In this document: positions 9,119 to 17,203 of the stretch, piece after piece
Layout: each line of letters starts with the position of its first letter
How positions within the stretch are numbered: the first letter of the stretch is position 1
The notes under the pieces: model-generated
Told to the model about the DNA's origin: nothing
Databases searched by the model: none
The model's input: the letters and a program-made list of their open reading frames with translations, nothing else
Position numbers and translations under genes: made by a program
Assembly: GCA_041650035.1 (NCBI GenBank)
Contig: JBAZLY010000007.1
Location: 1-47,383, forward strand
Direction: 5' to 3'
Length of the DNA: 47,383 nt
From: JAQUQI01 sp041650035
GTDB lineage: Bacteria; Omnitrophota; Gorgyraeia; JABMRG01

Positions 9119-9123
9119 CCATA

Positions 9124-9150
9124 ATTAATAATATAGTTTACATTATTAAT
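9124..9150. promoter_or_regulatory. AT-rich 9-bp palindrome upstream of the TonB receptor promoter, possible operator
   Basis: ATTAATAAT (9124-9132) and ATTATTAAT (9142-9150) are perfect inverted repeats around a 9-nt spacer, lying just upstream of the -35. The symmetry and position fit a dimeric regulator site, for example a metal-responsive one. The sequence is not a clear Fur box. Confidence 0.45.
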
Positions 9151-9202
9151 AAAAATCATCCCGGGCTGCTGTCAATTCTAATGATGGGGGAAAAACGATA
9201 TT

Positions 9203-11137
9203 TTATCCTTTGACCTTCAAGACCATTATAGTAATATCATCATGTTGGGGGGCCTTTTTACGAAAACGCAGGATATCATTATAAATATTCTCAGTGATCT
9301 CTTTCGCGGTCAGGCCTTTATGCCTTGAAACGCTGTCCTTAAGTCTGTCTTCCCCGAACTCTTCCTTGCCCGGATTACGCGCCTCTGTAACACCATCTGT
9401 GTAGATCACAAATACATCCCCGGGCACCATAGGGACTTCGCCCCTGGAAAACTCCACCCCATTCATCACACCCAGTGCCATACCGCTACGTGCCGCTATT
9501 AGCAGCGTCTCACCCGTCTGCCTCGCGTGGACCACAGGCAGGTGTCCGGCATCAACTATAGAAAGCCTCATATCTCTTGAATTAATATTAAGATATGTTA
9601 AAGTTACAAATAACCCCGACGTGGATTCCGTGGCTATTTGATCATTAAGCGACGTGACCACCTTTACTGGATCCGGTTCGGTCTTGGCGTGAAACCTGAA
9701 ATTACTGACCGTCATAGCCATAAATAGCGCCGCGGGCACACCTTTTCCCGAGACATCGCCAACCATAACCCCAAGGCTCTGGTCATCATTAGCTACGAAA
9801 TCATAGAGATCACCTCCGATAGACTTGGCGGGTTCCATTCTAAACGATATATCAACAATATCCGCTTCAGGGGGAGATTGTTTTAAAAAACTCTGTTGTA
9901 TCCGTTTCGCGATATCAAGGTCTCTCTGCATAAGGACCCTTTTATTTTGCTCAAGTATATATTGGTAAAATGTGCAGGAAAGGTAGACTCCTGCTATAAG
10001 TATGAGCGGGTAAAAAAGGTCTATCCAGATGTTAAAGAAGGCGAACAACACAAATGATAACGCGATAAACCCGAGAGCAATAAAAAAAGCCGATAGTATC
10101 TCTAATAAAGGCTTCAATTTGAATGCAGCGGCCGCTACAAGCCCCGACAGAATAATCAATATCAGGATATTGACCAGAGGATCAACCCTTACAATAAACT
10201 TTCTCAATAATATCGTATTGATCAGGTTGGCGTGAAGGCCGACCATGGGGTAGCGTTGCTGCAACGGTATAGGATTAAGGTCATGCGTGGCAACAGCGGT
10301 AAGACCAATAATACATATCTTGTCGCGAAGTTTGCCGAGGTCAATAGCGCCCTTCTCCCCCCGGCAATGATCCCTGTATGACGTAAGTATATCTATAAAA
10401 GAATAATGATCGAATGCCTCTCCCCATCGTCCCGCGTAATTTATGATCATTTGGCCGCGCGCGTCGATAGGTATCCTTAAACCGGGTCCGATCATCAGAA
10501 ATTTTCCATTATCGAACTTGACATCTTTTATATCTATGGACAACATGTCGCAGACAACCAGCAGGGATATTTGCGGAACCAGCTTTTTGCCATAACCGAC
10601 AAACAAAGGTACGCGTCTTCTTTTTCCGTCAATATCGGTGATAACATTTATATGGCCTACGCCGCGAGCCTTTTCAGACAGCTCCGGCATAGGCTCGGAT
10701 TCAACAGCTAACGCGTCAGGAAACACGTCTGACGGCGGGCCGTCGCTCAAGCGCATGGCGAGGGGCAGATATACATTCCCGGACATCGATACCGATTCGG
10801 CAAGCTGGGAATCCGAAAACTGGTTGCTCCTTGTGCTAAATAATATATCAAATATTACCGCTTTTGCCCCGCACGCGGTAAGGGTATTGATCAGCCCCGC
10901 GTGGAATTTTCTGTCTATCGGCCACTGCCCTATCTTATCGATAGTATCCTGGGCGATCTCTATTATCACGATATCTGATAAGGCCTTCTGTCCGGGGCGG
11001 GCCCTAAAACGCAGGTCTAATGTGTAAAGCTCGAAGGTCTCAAACACGCGGAAATAGGAAGCCATCATCACACTGCTTAGTATGATAAAGACTATGAAAC
11101 ATCTTAAGGTCTTTCTGCTGATTCTGGTCTTTGGCAT
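9203..11137 (-). CDS. CHASE2 sensor - SpoIIE-type PP2C phosphatase (RsbU-like)
   Basis: The 644-aa membrane protein has one N-terminal TM helix (about 13-29), an extracytoplasmic CHASE2 domain (about 30-315, with DIVIIEIAQDTIDKIGQWP and GVGHINVITDIDG), then three TM helices (about 322-395). A short linker (QRDLDIAKRIQQSFLKQ, typical before RsbU phosphatase domains) leads into the PP2C domain, with GGDLYDF, GDVSGKGVPAALFMAM, DAGHLP and YTDGVTEA, the usual Mn/Mg-binding Asp and Gly motifs. The protein should dephosphorylate STAS-Ser-P antagonists in response to an envelope signal. Its start overlaps the stop of the upstream barrel gene as TAATG, so translation is probably coupled. FecR-domain, barrel and CHASE2 genes are adjacent here. 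Confidence 0.93.
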   Translation of the reverse strand: MPKTRISRKTLRCFIVFIILSSVMMASYFRVFETFELYTLDLRFRARPGQKALSDIVIIEIAQDTIDKIGQWPIDRKFHAGLINTLTACGAKAVIFDILFSTRSNQFSDSQLAESVSMSGNVYLPLAMRLSDGPPSDVFPDALAVESEPMPELSEKARGVGHINVITDIDGKRRRVPLFVGYGKKLVPQISLLVVCDMLSIDIKDVKFDNGKFLMIGPGLRIPIDARGQMIINYAGRWGEAFDHYSFIDILTSYRDHCRGEKGAIDLGKLRDKICIIGLTAVATHDLNPIPLQQRYPMVGLHANLINTILLRKFIVRVDPLVNILILIILSGLVAAAAFKLKPLLEILSAFFIALGFIALSFVLFAFFNIWIDLFYPLILIAGVYLSCTFYQYILEQNKRVLMQRDLDIAKRIQQSFLKQSPPEADIVDISFRMEPAKSIGGDLYDFVANDDQSLGVMVGDVSGKGVPAALFMAMTVSNFRFHAKTEPDPVKVVTSLNDQIATESTSGLFVTLTYLNINSRDMRLSIVDAGHLPVVHARQTGETLLIAARSGMALGVMNGVEFSRGEVPMVPGDVFVIYTDGVTEARNPGKEEFGEDRLKDSVSRHKGLTAKEITENIYNDILRFRKKAPQHDDITIMVLKVKG

Positions 11138-12213
11138 TAGAAAGAAATGTTTATCCCGGCAGTCATTATACTGCCTGAATATTCTTGGATAGGGTCATTA
11201 GAATAATTCTGGCGATAAGAATAATCCAGGTTGGCCGAACATGACGGCGACAACTGGTAGAACAGGCCTCCTCCAAGCATTATAATATTATCTTGTTCTT
11301 TTTTGTCAGGGTCTTTTATGGTCGTGCGCGATTTAAAATCCTTTCTCTGGTATCCGCCGTTTATAAGCACGGTTAATCTTGCGCTGACAGGATACGCGAC
11401 GTAAAGGTTAACACGCTCCGAGTTGTAATCATAGTAATCAATATACTCGTCATTTGAATCATTGATAAAATAGGTGTTTTTCACCTTGACAAAAAGATTG
11501 TCTACATAGGCCGCGAATTCCGTGATAACGGTATTCCTGCAATCCTTTCGTGTTGAATCTATCTCGTTATCTAAACCGTCACGTATCTTTCTGGACTTAT
11601 AATCATAAACCGTATATTGGTATATACCGCCTATATATGTCTTGCGGTCAATATAATACCTGATACCGGCAAAGGGCCCGTTAGAGGCAAGATCGGAATC
11701 CTTGCCTTTAAAGTAATCTATGAAATCTACACTATAACCCGCCTCTGTCTTCACTCTGTCCTGATGATAGTATTCAAAAGAAGCGGCCAACCGGTTGTCC
11801 ATCATACTAACATCGGTAAACTCATGATATGTAATACCGGTAAAATCATATCTGGCCTTTACATCAAAATTATCGTTTATCCTATAGCGCAAAACTGCAT
11901 CCGAGTTAAACTGATCGAAGAGATCTCCTTTTCGCTTTGAATCAAGATACACATTATTATCGTAACCTTCAAAAACGCCCACGTAGACATTATACGATAA
12001 TTTATCCCGGATACTCAACGCACTTTTGGGGGCAGTTTTCGGGGGTATCTGATTGATATCTTTATGCTTTTCTCTTGTATCCTCGTCATCAGCACGCGAA
12101 GACACATCAGCCGCGCATAAGAGGCAGCAACACAGAAAAAGCGTTTTATATAAAACCTTGAGATTATTCCCCGTTACCGGTAATGCATGCGTCCCTGCCG
12201 CTGCCTCCCTCAT
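11137..12213 (-). CDS. Outer-membrane beta-barrel protein in the FecR-CHASE2 operon
   Basis: About 358 aa from the ATG at 12213. The frame is open further upstream (ATG at 12261, longest 12306), but those starts would overlap fecR more deeply. The chosen start overlaps fecR by 50 nt and has GAGGGCGGG upstream; the choice is uncertain. A hydrophobic signal (KTLFLCCCLLCAAD) is followed by a mature part rich in alternating amphipathic strands with many Tyr and Asp, such as YNVYVGVFEGYDNNVYLD and FDVKARYDFTGITYHEF. It ends with SIMTAGINISF, a terminal Phe barrel signal. It resembles the generic outer-membrane barrels of roughly 14-16 strands often found beside FecR and CHASE2 proteins. The substrate is unknown. 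Confidence 0.75.
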   Translation of the reverse strand: MREAAAGTHALPVTGNNLKVLYKTLFLCCCLLCAADVSSRADDEDTREKHKDINQIPPKTAPKSALSIRDKLSYNVYVGVFEGYDNNVYLDSKRKGDLFDQFNSDAVLRYRINDNFDVKARYDFTGITYHEFTDVSMMDNRLAASFEYYHQDRVKTEAGYSVDFIDYFKGKDSDLASNGPFAGIRYYIDRKTYIGGIYQYTVYDYKSRKIRDGLDNEIDSTRKDCRNTVITEFAAYVDNLFVKVKNTYFINDSNDEYIDYYDYNSERVNLYVAYPVSARLTVLINGGYQRKDFKSRTTIKDPDKKEQDNIIMLGGGLFYQLSPSCSANLDYSYRQNYSNDPIQEYSGSIMTAGINISF

Positions 12214-13027
12214 TAAAAGACCCGCCCTCGTTTTCGCGATCGTCTTCTCTTCTCTGATGCTCATCACGTTCAAATATATTCTCCTTATTGTCGTCCCTGA
12301 TATCATTCAGGCGTTCCTGCATTCCCTGAATAACGTCTATAGCGGCCGCGGCGGCGCCTGAACCTCCCGCACGCTTATCCCTAAGCCAATTGAGATACCC
12401 CCTTAAATCCTGCCTAAATTGCGACCAACTCTCCCTGTCAAGGTTCGACAGCGCGATAAGATCACCGGGCATTTCAAATCTGCCGATAACCCGCTTGAAT
12501 CCGTTGCCAATAATAACGATCTCCGCCATTAATGTCCCGTCTGCATTCACGCCCCGGACATAGGCCATATCCTCAAAACAGGCAATGGTTGTATTATTGC
12601 CATCGGACTCGACCGACATACCGCTGCCTGAAACACCCGCGACGGCCGTAGGCGTACGCACCTGAAATGATGATGCCGATTCAACGCCTTCTATCAGAGC
12701 GAATATCTTGCCATTATGAAGTAACAGATGTTTTTCTCTGATATCAGCAATGCTCATTTCTGAATCCTGCGAAAGCGTTACCACATTCTTATCGGAAGTA
12801 TCCAGAGCTATAGACGCCTCTGAATTAACCGACGTTCTTATCCTGTCGTTTTCTACCAACAGTGTGCCTTGACTTGCCGTCTGCCACGCGGTATCACCTG
12901 CCCTCTGGACATTGACTACCCCCTTAACTTGAAGTATATTCATACCCGACTCGGGCAAGGCACCGGAATAGGCGTTAAAGAAAAATGACGCCATCACAAC
13001 AAATAAAATTAATAATCCCCGCTTCAC
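12164..13027 (-). CDS. Periplasmic FecR-domain protein
   Basis: 287 aa. The start is GTG at 13025-13027, preceded by AAGGGG with 6-nt spacing. A signal peptide (residues 1 to about 22) is followed by the FecR domain: ILQVKGVVNVQRAGDTAW, LVENDRIRTSVNSEASIALD and FQVRTPTAVAGVSGSGMSV, the usual TAVAGVxGT-like core. The C-terminal 80 residues are low complexity, with an Ala run, acidic/basic coils and Gly-Ser. Unlike classical FecR there is no N-terminal cytoplasmic anti-sigma tail, and no ECF sigma gene is adjacent. This is the exported FecR-domain type commonly linked with CHASE2 proteins. It begins 30 nt after mlaD and overlaps the barrel gene. Confidence 0.87.
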   Translation of the reverse strand: MKRGLLILFVVMASFFFNAYSGALPESGMNILQVKGVVNVQRAGDTAWQTASQGTLLVENDRIRTSVNSEASIALDTSDKNVVTLSQDSEMSIADIREKHLLLHNGKIFALIEGVESASSFQVRTPTAVAGVSGSGMSVESDGNNTTIACFEDMAYVRGVNADGTLMAEIVIIGNGFKRVIGRFEMPGDLIALSNLDRESWSQFRQDLRGYLNWLRDKRAGGSGAAAAAIDVIQGMQERLNDIRDDNKENIFERDEHQRREDDRENEGGSFNEGGSGRDACITGNGE

Positions 13028-13057
13028 GCATTACCCCTTTCTCTGATTAAAAAACTT

Positions 13058-13699
13058 TTATTTCTCCTTCCCCTTAACAAGTAATTTCCACGGGTTACGT
13101 TTTATATCATCCGTGAACTCTTCAAGATTATCGGTAGTCCTTCTAAGATTATTCATTATCTCGTCGATATTTCCCCTATTACCAGATACCGCGCTGTCCA
13201 GGTTCCTGGCAAGACTGCTTATATTCGTCATGGTGACCTTGGCAACCTCCATGACAGATCTTGCTTCGTCAATCACAGCCTCAATATCAATAGGGTCTTT
13301 GCCCTGGATAGTCACATCGTCTTTTAAAAATTCCGCGCCTGTATCCCCTGGGGTAAGCTCAATATACTTCTCACCCATAAGCCCCAACATGGTGACTGCC
13401 GCCTTGGCGCCTTCTTTTATTTTGGCGGTTTGCGCCAGTTCCAGCCTTACCAGGACCGCCGTGGATCCTTCTTTTCTATAAATAAGCTTGACGCTCTCCA
13501 CCTTACCAACTTCAACACCCGCCAACCGGACAGTAGCGTCCTTTTCTATGCCGGAGACATTCGAGAATATCACATTAATATGATACGACTGCTGAAAGGG
13601 TTTGAAATTCCCCGCCATAATGGTAAGGCCTGCTAGAATACCAACGCATAACAAAACCACAAAACCTGTTTTAACCTCATTTGTGAACACCTTTGACAT
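13058..13699 (-). CDS. mlaD: MlaD family MCE protein, lipid transport substrate-binding subunit
   Basis: 213 aa. The N-terminal TM anchor (FVVLLCVGILAGLTIMAGN) is followed by one MCE domain (YHINVIFSNVSGIEKDATVRL...GVEVGKVESV...VTMLGLMGEKYIELTPG) and a helical tail (about 150-213). MlaD hexamers form the periplasmic tunnel on MlaE. The second of two in-frame ATGs (13697-13699) is preferred because AGGAG abuts the first ATG directly and lies 6 nt before the second; mlaF has the same layout. The stop of mlaF is 10 nt upstream. No MlaC or MlaA homologue is visible nearby. Confidence 0.92.
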   Translation of the reverse strand: MSKVFTNEVKTGFVVLLCVGILAGLTIMAGNFKPFQQSYHINVIFSNVSGIEKDATVRLAGVEVGKVESVKLIYRKEGSTAVLVRLELAQTAKIKEGAKAAVTMLGLMGEKYIELTPGDTGAEFLKDDVTIQGKDPIDIEAVIDEARSVMEVAKVTMTNISSLARNLDSAVSGNRGNIDEIMNNLRRTTDNLEEFTDDIKRNPWKLLVKGKEK

Positions 13700-13709
13700 A
13701 CCCATCTCC

Positions 13710-14510
13710 TTATTTTGTAAGCTCCTCTAAATATCCCTCTCCTGACCTAAAGAACTGAATAGGCCCATCGGGATTTCCTGTCACAAATTGTTTCACGCGC
13801 GGGTCATCGGAATTTTTCATCTCGCCAACCATGCCCTGCGCTATAACCTTGCCATCATACAGCATGACTACCCTATCAGCTATCGAAAAAACACTTTTCA
13901 TGTCATGGGTTACAACAACCGATGTTATATGGAGTTTTTTGCTTAAGTCAAGTATAAGCTTGTCTATAACCCCTGCCACAATAGGGTCAAGCCCTGCTGT
14001 AGGCTCGTCATAAAAAACTATCTCGGGATCCATCGATATTGCCCTGGCCAGACCGACCCTCCTTCTCATGCCGCCTGAAAGTTCGCTCGGCATAAAATTC
14101 TCAAAACTGCGCAGACCGACAAGCTCGAGCTTCATCTTTACCATTATGTCAATTATATCGGGTGCAAGCCTGGTATGCTCCCTCAAGGCCAATGCTATAT
14201 TCTCCTTTACCGTCATGGAATCATAAAGGGCGGCATTCTGGAAAACCATGCCATATATCTTTCTGATCTTATCAAATTCAGATTCATTAAGAGCGGTTAT
14301 GTCCTTTCCTTTTATAATAACAGAACCGCTATCCGGCTTATGCGTGCCTATCATATGCCTCAATAAGGTAGACTTGCCGCAGCCGCTGCCACCCATAATT
14401 ACCAGGGTTTCACCCTTATAGACCTTTAAATTAATACCGTTTAAAACCGTTCTCCCGTTAAAACTCTTAACCAGGTCCTTAACCTCTATTGATACTTCCT
14501 TATTTTCCAT
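13710..14510 (-). CDS. mlaF: MlaF, ATPase of the Mla phospholipid ABC transporter
   Basis: 266 aa, starting at the ATG 14508-14510, which has AGGAG at 6-nt spacing; an ATG two codons earlier touches the AGGAG and is unlikely. Walker A is GGSGCGKST, the Q-loop is in GMVFQNAALYDSMTV, the signature motif is ELSGGMRRRVGLARA, Walker B is IVFYDEPTAGLDP, and the switch His is in VVVTHDM. The AALYDSMTV segment and the LYDGKVIAQG end are typical of MlaF/Ttg2A. It energises lipid movement between inner and outer membrane through MlaE and MlaD, which flank it. Confidence 0.95.
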   Translation of the reverse strand: MENKEVSIEVKDLVKSFNGRTVLNGINLKVYKGETLVIMGGSGCGKSTLLRHMIGTHKPDSGSVIIKGKDITALNESEFDKIRKIYGMVFQNAALYDSMTVKENIALALREHTRLAPDIIDIMVKMKLELVGLRSFENFMPSELSGGMRRRVGLARAISMDPEIVFYDEPTAGLDPIVAGVIDKLILDLSKKLHITSVVVTHDMKSVFSIADRVVMLYDGKVIAQGMVGEMKNSDDPRVKQFVTGNPDGPIQFFRSGEGYLEELTK

Positions 14511-14635
14511 GTACATCTCCTAATACAGCGTACCTAAATATTCGCTTTTGGTAAACTAAAATTATAATTGTGGCCGCAAACCGCACAAATACGCGGGCAA
14601 GCCCATACGGCCGATGGCCTGCCGATCCATACCAG

Positions 14636-15433
14636 CTACATATTGCTGAAAAAGAATATACCGGTAAGAACGCAGTCGGCCAAAATAATCAGGATAAAAC
14701 TGGCAACAACGCTTACTGTCGTTGAACGGCCAACGCCTTCGGCGCCACCCGACGTGTTAAGACCCATATAACAGCCTATGAGCGCTATAATAACTGCAAA
14801 GACAGCAGATTTTATCAAACCCGTATATATATCTTTAAGTTCTAAAAACTTAAATGTTATATTTATATACATGCCGGAATTTATTCCCACATTAAATACC
14901 CCGACAAGATATCCTCCAACCATACCTATCAGGTCGCTGAATATAGTCAGGCAGGGCAGCATTATCATCAGGGCCAAGACGCGCGGCACTACAAGAAATC
15001 TGACGGGATTCAGCGCCTGCGTCTGTAACGCCTCGATCTGTTCGGTTACCTTCATGCTACCGAGTTCGGCGGTTATCGCCGCTCCAACCCTGCCGGCCAC
15101 AACAAGCGCCGTAAGGACAGGGCCCATCTCTCTCGCCATAGCGACAGCGACAAGACTGGCAACATACATCTCCGCGCCAAGCTGGGAAAGCTGATAGGCG
15201 CTTTGCATGGCAAGTACTATCCCTGTGAAAAACGCCACAAAAAATACTATAAGCAGGCTATTCACGCCGCTGAACACCATTTGTTCAAATATGTTCTTTC
15301 GAGAGGAGGCCTTGCGCATGAAGGGACCGGCGACCATCCAGAAAAGAGTCTGGCCAAGCAAGGCAAAAACCCCCCCCACCTGGGATAATATTGATAAAAC
15401 AATCTTGCCTAAAGCTCCGATCATATTCAGCAT
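14636..15433 (-). CDS. mlaE: MlaE family permease
   Basis: 265 aa. It carries the MlaE signature: an N-terminal amphipathic/membrane segment, then AFFTGIVLAMQSAYQL, MAREMGPVLTALVVAGRVGAA (quoted in part), ITAELGSMKVTEQIEAL and LIGCYMGLNTSGGAEGVGR, with five predicted membrane helices. It is the inner-membrane core of the Mla transporter. AGAGGAAAA precedes the ATG. It is separated from mlaF by 125 nt, which contain a possible 8-bp hairpin without a T-run. The STAS gene lies 17 nt upstream, the position that mlaB holds relative to the transporter in many genomes. Confidence 0.95.
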   Translation of the reverse strand: MLNMIGALGKIVLSILSQVGGVFALLGQTLFWMVAGPFMRKASSRKNIFEQMVFSGVNSLLIVFFVAFFTGIVLAMQSAYQLSQLGAEMYVASLVAVAMAREMGPVLTALVVAGRVGAAITAELGSMKVTEQIEALQTQALNPVRFLVVPRVLALMIMLPCLTIFSDLIGMVGGYLVGVFNVGINSGMYINITFKFLELKDIYTGLIKSAVFAVIIALIGCYMGLNTSGGAEGVGRSTTVSVVASFILIILADCVLTGIFFFSNM

Positions 15434-15450
15434 TTTTCCTCTTTCTTTTT

Positions 15451-15783
15451 TTAAAATCCGGATATCGCGTCTTCCGCGGCATCAAAGATTTCAAAAAGTT
15501 TTTCAAGCTTAGTTATCTCAAAAAGGCTCTTGACCTTTGGGGCAAGATTGGATATGCGCAGCCTGCCGCCATATGACCTGGTCTTCTTAAGCATCTCCAC
15601 AAGTGTTGCCAGGCCTGAACTATCCACATAGGGAACGCCGCTTAGATTCACCAACACCTTCATCATTTTACCCTTCAAACCCTTCTCAAAAAACTCTCTG
15701 ACCTCCGGTGAAGAATTAATATCTATGTCACCGCTAATCTCATAGGTGGTTATACCATCGATTTCTTTTTGCGATATGCGCAT
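15451..15783 (-). CDS. STAS-domain protein (RsbV/MlaB-like)
   Basis: A 110-aa STAS domain: TYEISGDIDINSSPEVREF, VLVNLSGVPYVDSSGLATL, LRISNLAPKVKSLFEITKL. Ser55 in DSSG is the predicted phospho-site. It sits between an RsbW-like kinase gene (12 nt upstream) and mlaE (17 nt downstream). It could be an anti-sigma antagonist, the MlaB subunit that docks on MlaF, or both. The DSSG motif and short form are closer to RsbV than to enteric MlaB. GGGGGAAT precedes the ATG, a site very like that of the other STAS gene at 6902. Confidence 0.92.
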   Translation of the reverse strand: MRISQKEIDGITTYEISGDIDINSSPEVREFFEKGLKGKMMKVLVNLSGVPYVDSSGLATLVEMLKKTRSYGGRLRISNLAPKVKSLFEITKLEKLFEIFDAAEDAISGF

Positions 15784-15795
15784 TGATATTCCCCC

Positions 15796-16200
15796 TTATT
15801 GTTGTTTTAAAGATTTAACCATGGTAATACGGTTGCCGCGTTTATTAAATTTAAGCTCATCCATGAGATACCTGATAAGGAAAACCCCCCTGCCGCCGCC
15901 CTTTAATATGTTCTCATCCAAGGTAGGATCCGGCACGGAACCGATATCAAAACCGTTCCCGCTATCTTCAACCGACAGGAATATCCTTGAGTCTCTATAA
16001 TCAAAATCCACGCGGACATTTTTTTCTTTATCAAATTTATTGCCGTATTTTATCGCGTTGATAAGCGCCTCTTCCAGGCAAAGCCTTATATCAAAAACAT
16101 CTGATTCGCGCGCCCCTGCCTGTTCGAGCATAGACCTGACCTGGTCAACAACCTGTTTTATCCTGTCTAAATCACTCTCTATAATAATTGTTTTATTCAT
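15796..16200 (-). CDS. Anti-sigma factor serine kinase (RsbW-like HATPase)
   Basis: 134 aa. A stand-alone GHKL ATPase with the N box EEALINAIKYGN (Asn48 for Mg), the G1 box EDSGNGFD and the G2 box GGRGVFLIRYLMDEL. It lacks a dimerisation/phosphoacceptor His domain, as expected for a Ser kinase of partner-switching modules. It would phosphorylate Ser55 of the adjacent STAS protein and possibly Ser66 of the STAS protein at 6902. No sigma factor gene is adjacent, so its bound target is not evident. It lies between accA (20 nt) and the STAS gene (12 nt). Confidence 0.93.
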   Translation of the reverse strand: MNKTIIIESDLDRIKQVVDQVRSMLEQAGARESDVFDIRLCLEEALINAIKYGNKFDKEKNVRVDFDYRDSRIFLSVEDSGNGFDIGSVPDPTLDENILKGGGRGVFLIRYLMDELKFNKRGNRITMVKSLKQQ

Positions 16201-16220
16201 GCAAAACTCAATGCCTCCGG

Positions 16221-17192
16221 TCAGCGCGGGATATCCGGATCTATGAATTTACCTATACGCCTGAATTTTTCATAACGCGCCTTAAGCATATCATCTTTAC
16301 TGACAGACGACATGTCTTTGATACTGCCCAATATGATACGTTTTATATTTTCAGCGGTCAATTGAGGATTGCGATGCGCCCCGCCAACCGGCTCCGGCAC
16401 AATATTGTCTATAATACCGAAATTAAGCAAATCCTGCGCCGTCAGCTTGAGCGCCTTTGCCGCCTCATCTGATCTTGCCCTGTCCTTCCATAGTATAGCG
16501 GCACACCCTTCCGGGGATATGACTGAATAATACGAATTCTGCAAGACGCATACCCGGTCGCCTACACCGATGCCAAGGGCCCCGCCGCTGCCTCCCTCAC
16601 CGATGACAAAGACTATGATAGGAACGCCTATGCCTATCATCTCCCGCAAATTATACGCTATGGCCTCTGCCTGACCCCTCTCTTCAGCTCCTATGCCGGG
16701 ATATGCCCCGGGGGTATCGATAAAGGTAACTATCGGGATATCTAATTTTTCCGCTATCCTCATGACCCTTATCGCCTTCCTATAACCTTCCGGGTTTGCG
16801 CTGCCAAAATTCCTTTTTAGATTTTCATTGGTATCACGGCCTTTCTGATGGCCTATAATGCAGATCTTGCGCCCGTCAATCCTGGCCAGGCCGCATATCA
16901 TAGCCTTATCGTCGGAAAAAGCCCTGTCGCCATGGAGCTCCACAAAGTCATGCATAATAATCCCGATATAATCAAGCGTATAGGGCCGTTGGGGATGGCG
17001 AGCTATCTGCACCCTTTGCCAAGGAGTCAGGTTTTCAAATATCTCCTGTTTCAGCTTCCCGAGCTTTTGGTTGAGCCTTTCTATCTCTGAGTGGAGATTT
17101 ATATTTTCGGAACTCGTGAACTTTTTCAGCTCTTCTATTTTTCTTTCGAGTTCTAAGATTGGTTTTTCAAATCCAAGACCGATTACGCTCAT
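16221..17192 (-). CDS. accA: Acetyl-CoA carboxylase carboxyltransferase subunit alpha
   Basis: 323 aa, typical length. The N-terminal helical region contains FEKPILELERKIEEL and QRPYTLDYI, and the carboxyltransferase crotonase fold has VTFIDTPGAYPGIGAEERGQ and VIGEGGSGGALGIGVGD. It transfers CO2 from carboxybiotin to acetyl-CoA to make malonyl-CoA for fatty acid synthesis. accD, accB and accC are not in the window. It is embedded in an envelope operon between an L,D-transpeptidase gene and the RsbW-like gene. The organism also has bioY at 28545, which fits biotin scavenging for this enzyme. Confidence 0.97.
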   Translation of the reverse strand: MSVIGLGFEKPILELERKIEELKKFTSSENINLHSEIERLNQKLGKLKQEIFENLTPWQRVQIARHPQRPYTLDYIGIIMHDFVELHGDRAFSDDKAMICGLARIDGRKICIIGHQKGRDTNENLKRNFGSANPEGYRKAIRVMRIAEKLDIPIVTFIDTPGAYPGIGAEERGQAEAIAYNLREMIGIGVPIIVFVIGEGGSGGALGIGVGDRVCVLQNSYYSVISPEGCAAILWKDRARSDEAAKALKLTAQDLLNFGIIDNIVPEPVGGAHRNPQLTAENIKRIILGSIKDMSSVSKDDMLKARYEKFRRIGKFIDPDIPR

Positions 17193-17203
17193 TGATAACG
17201 CCT

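Noticed and set aside
9085..9202. Cobalamin riboswitch before the TonB receptor
   Set aside because: The promoter leaves no leader for a riboswitch and no B12-box-like sequence is present.
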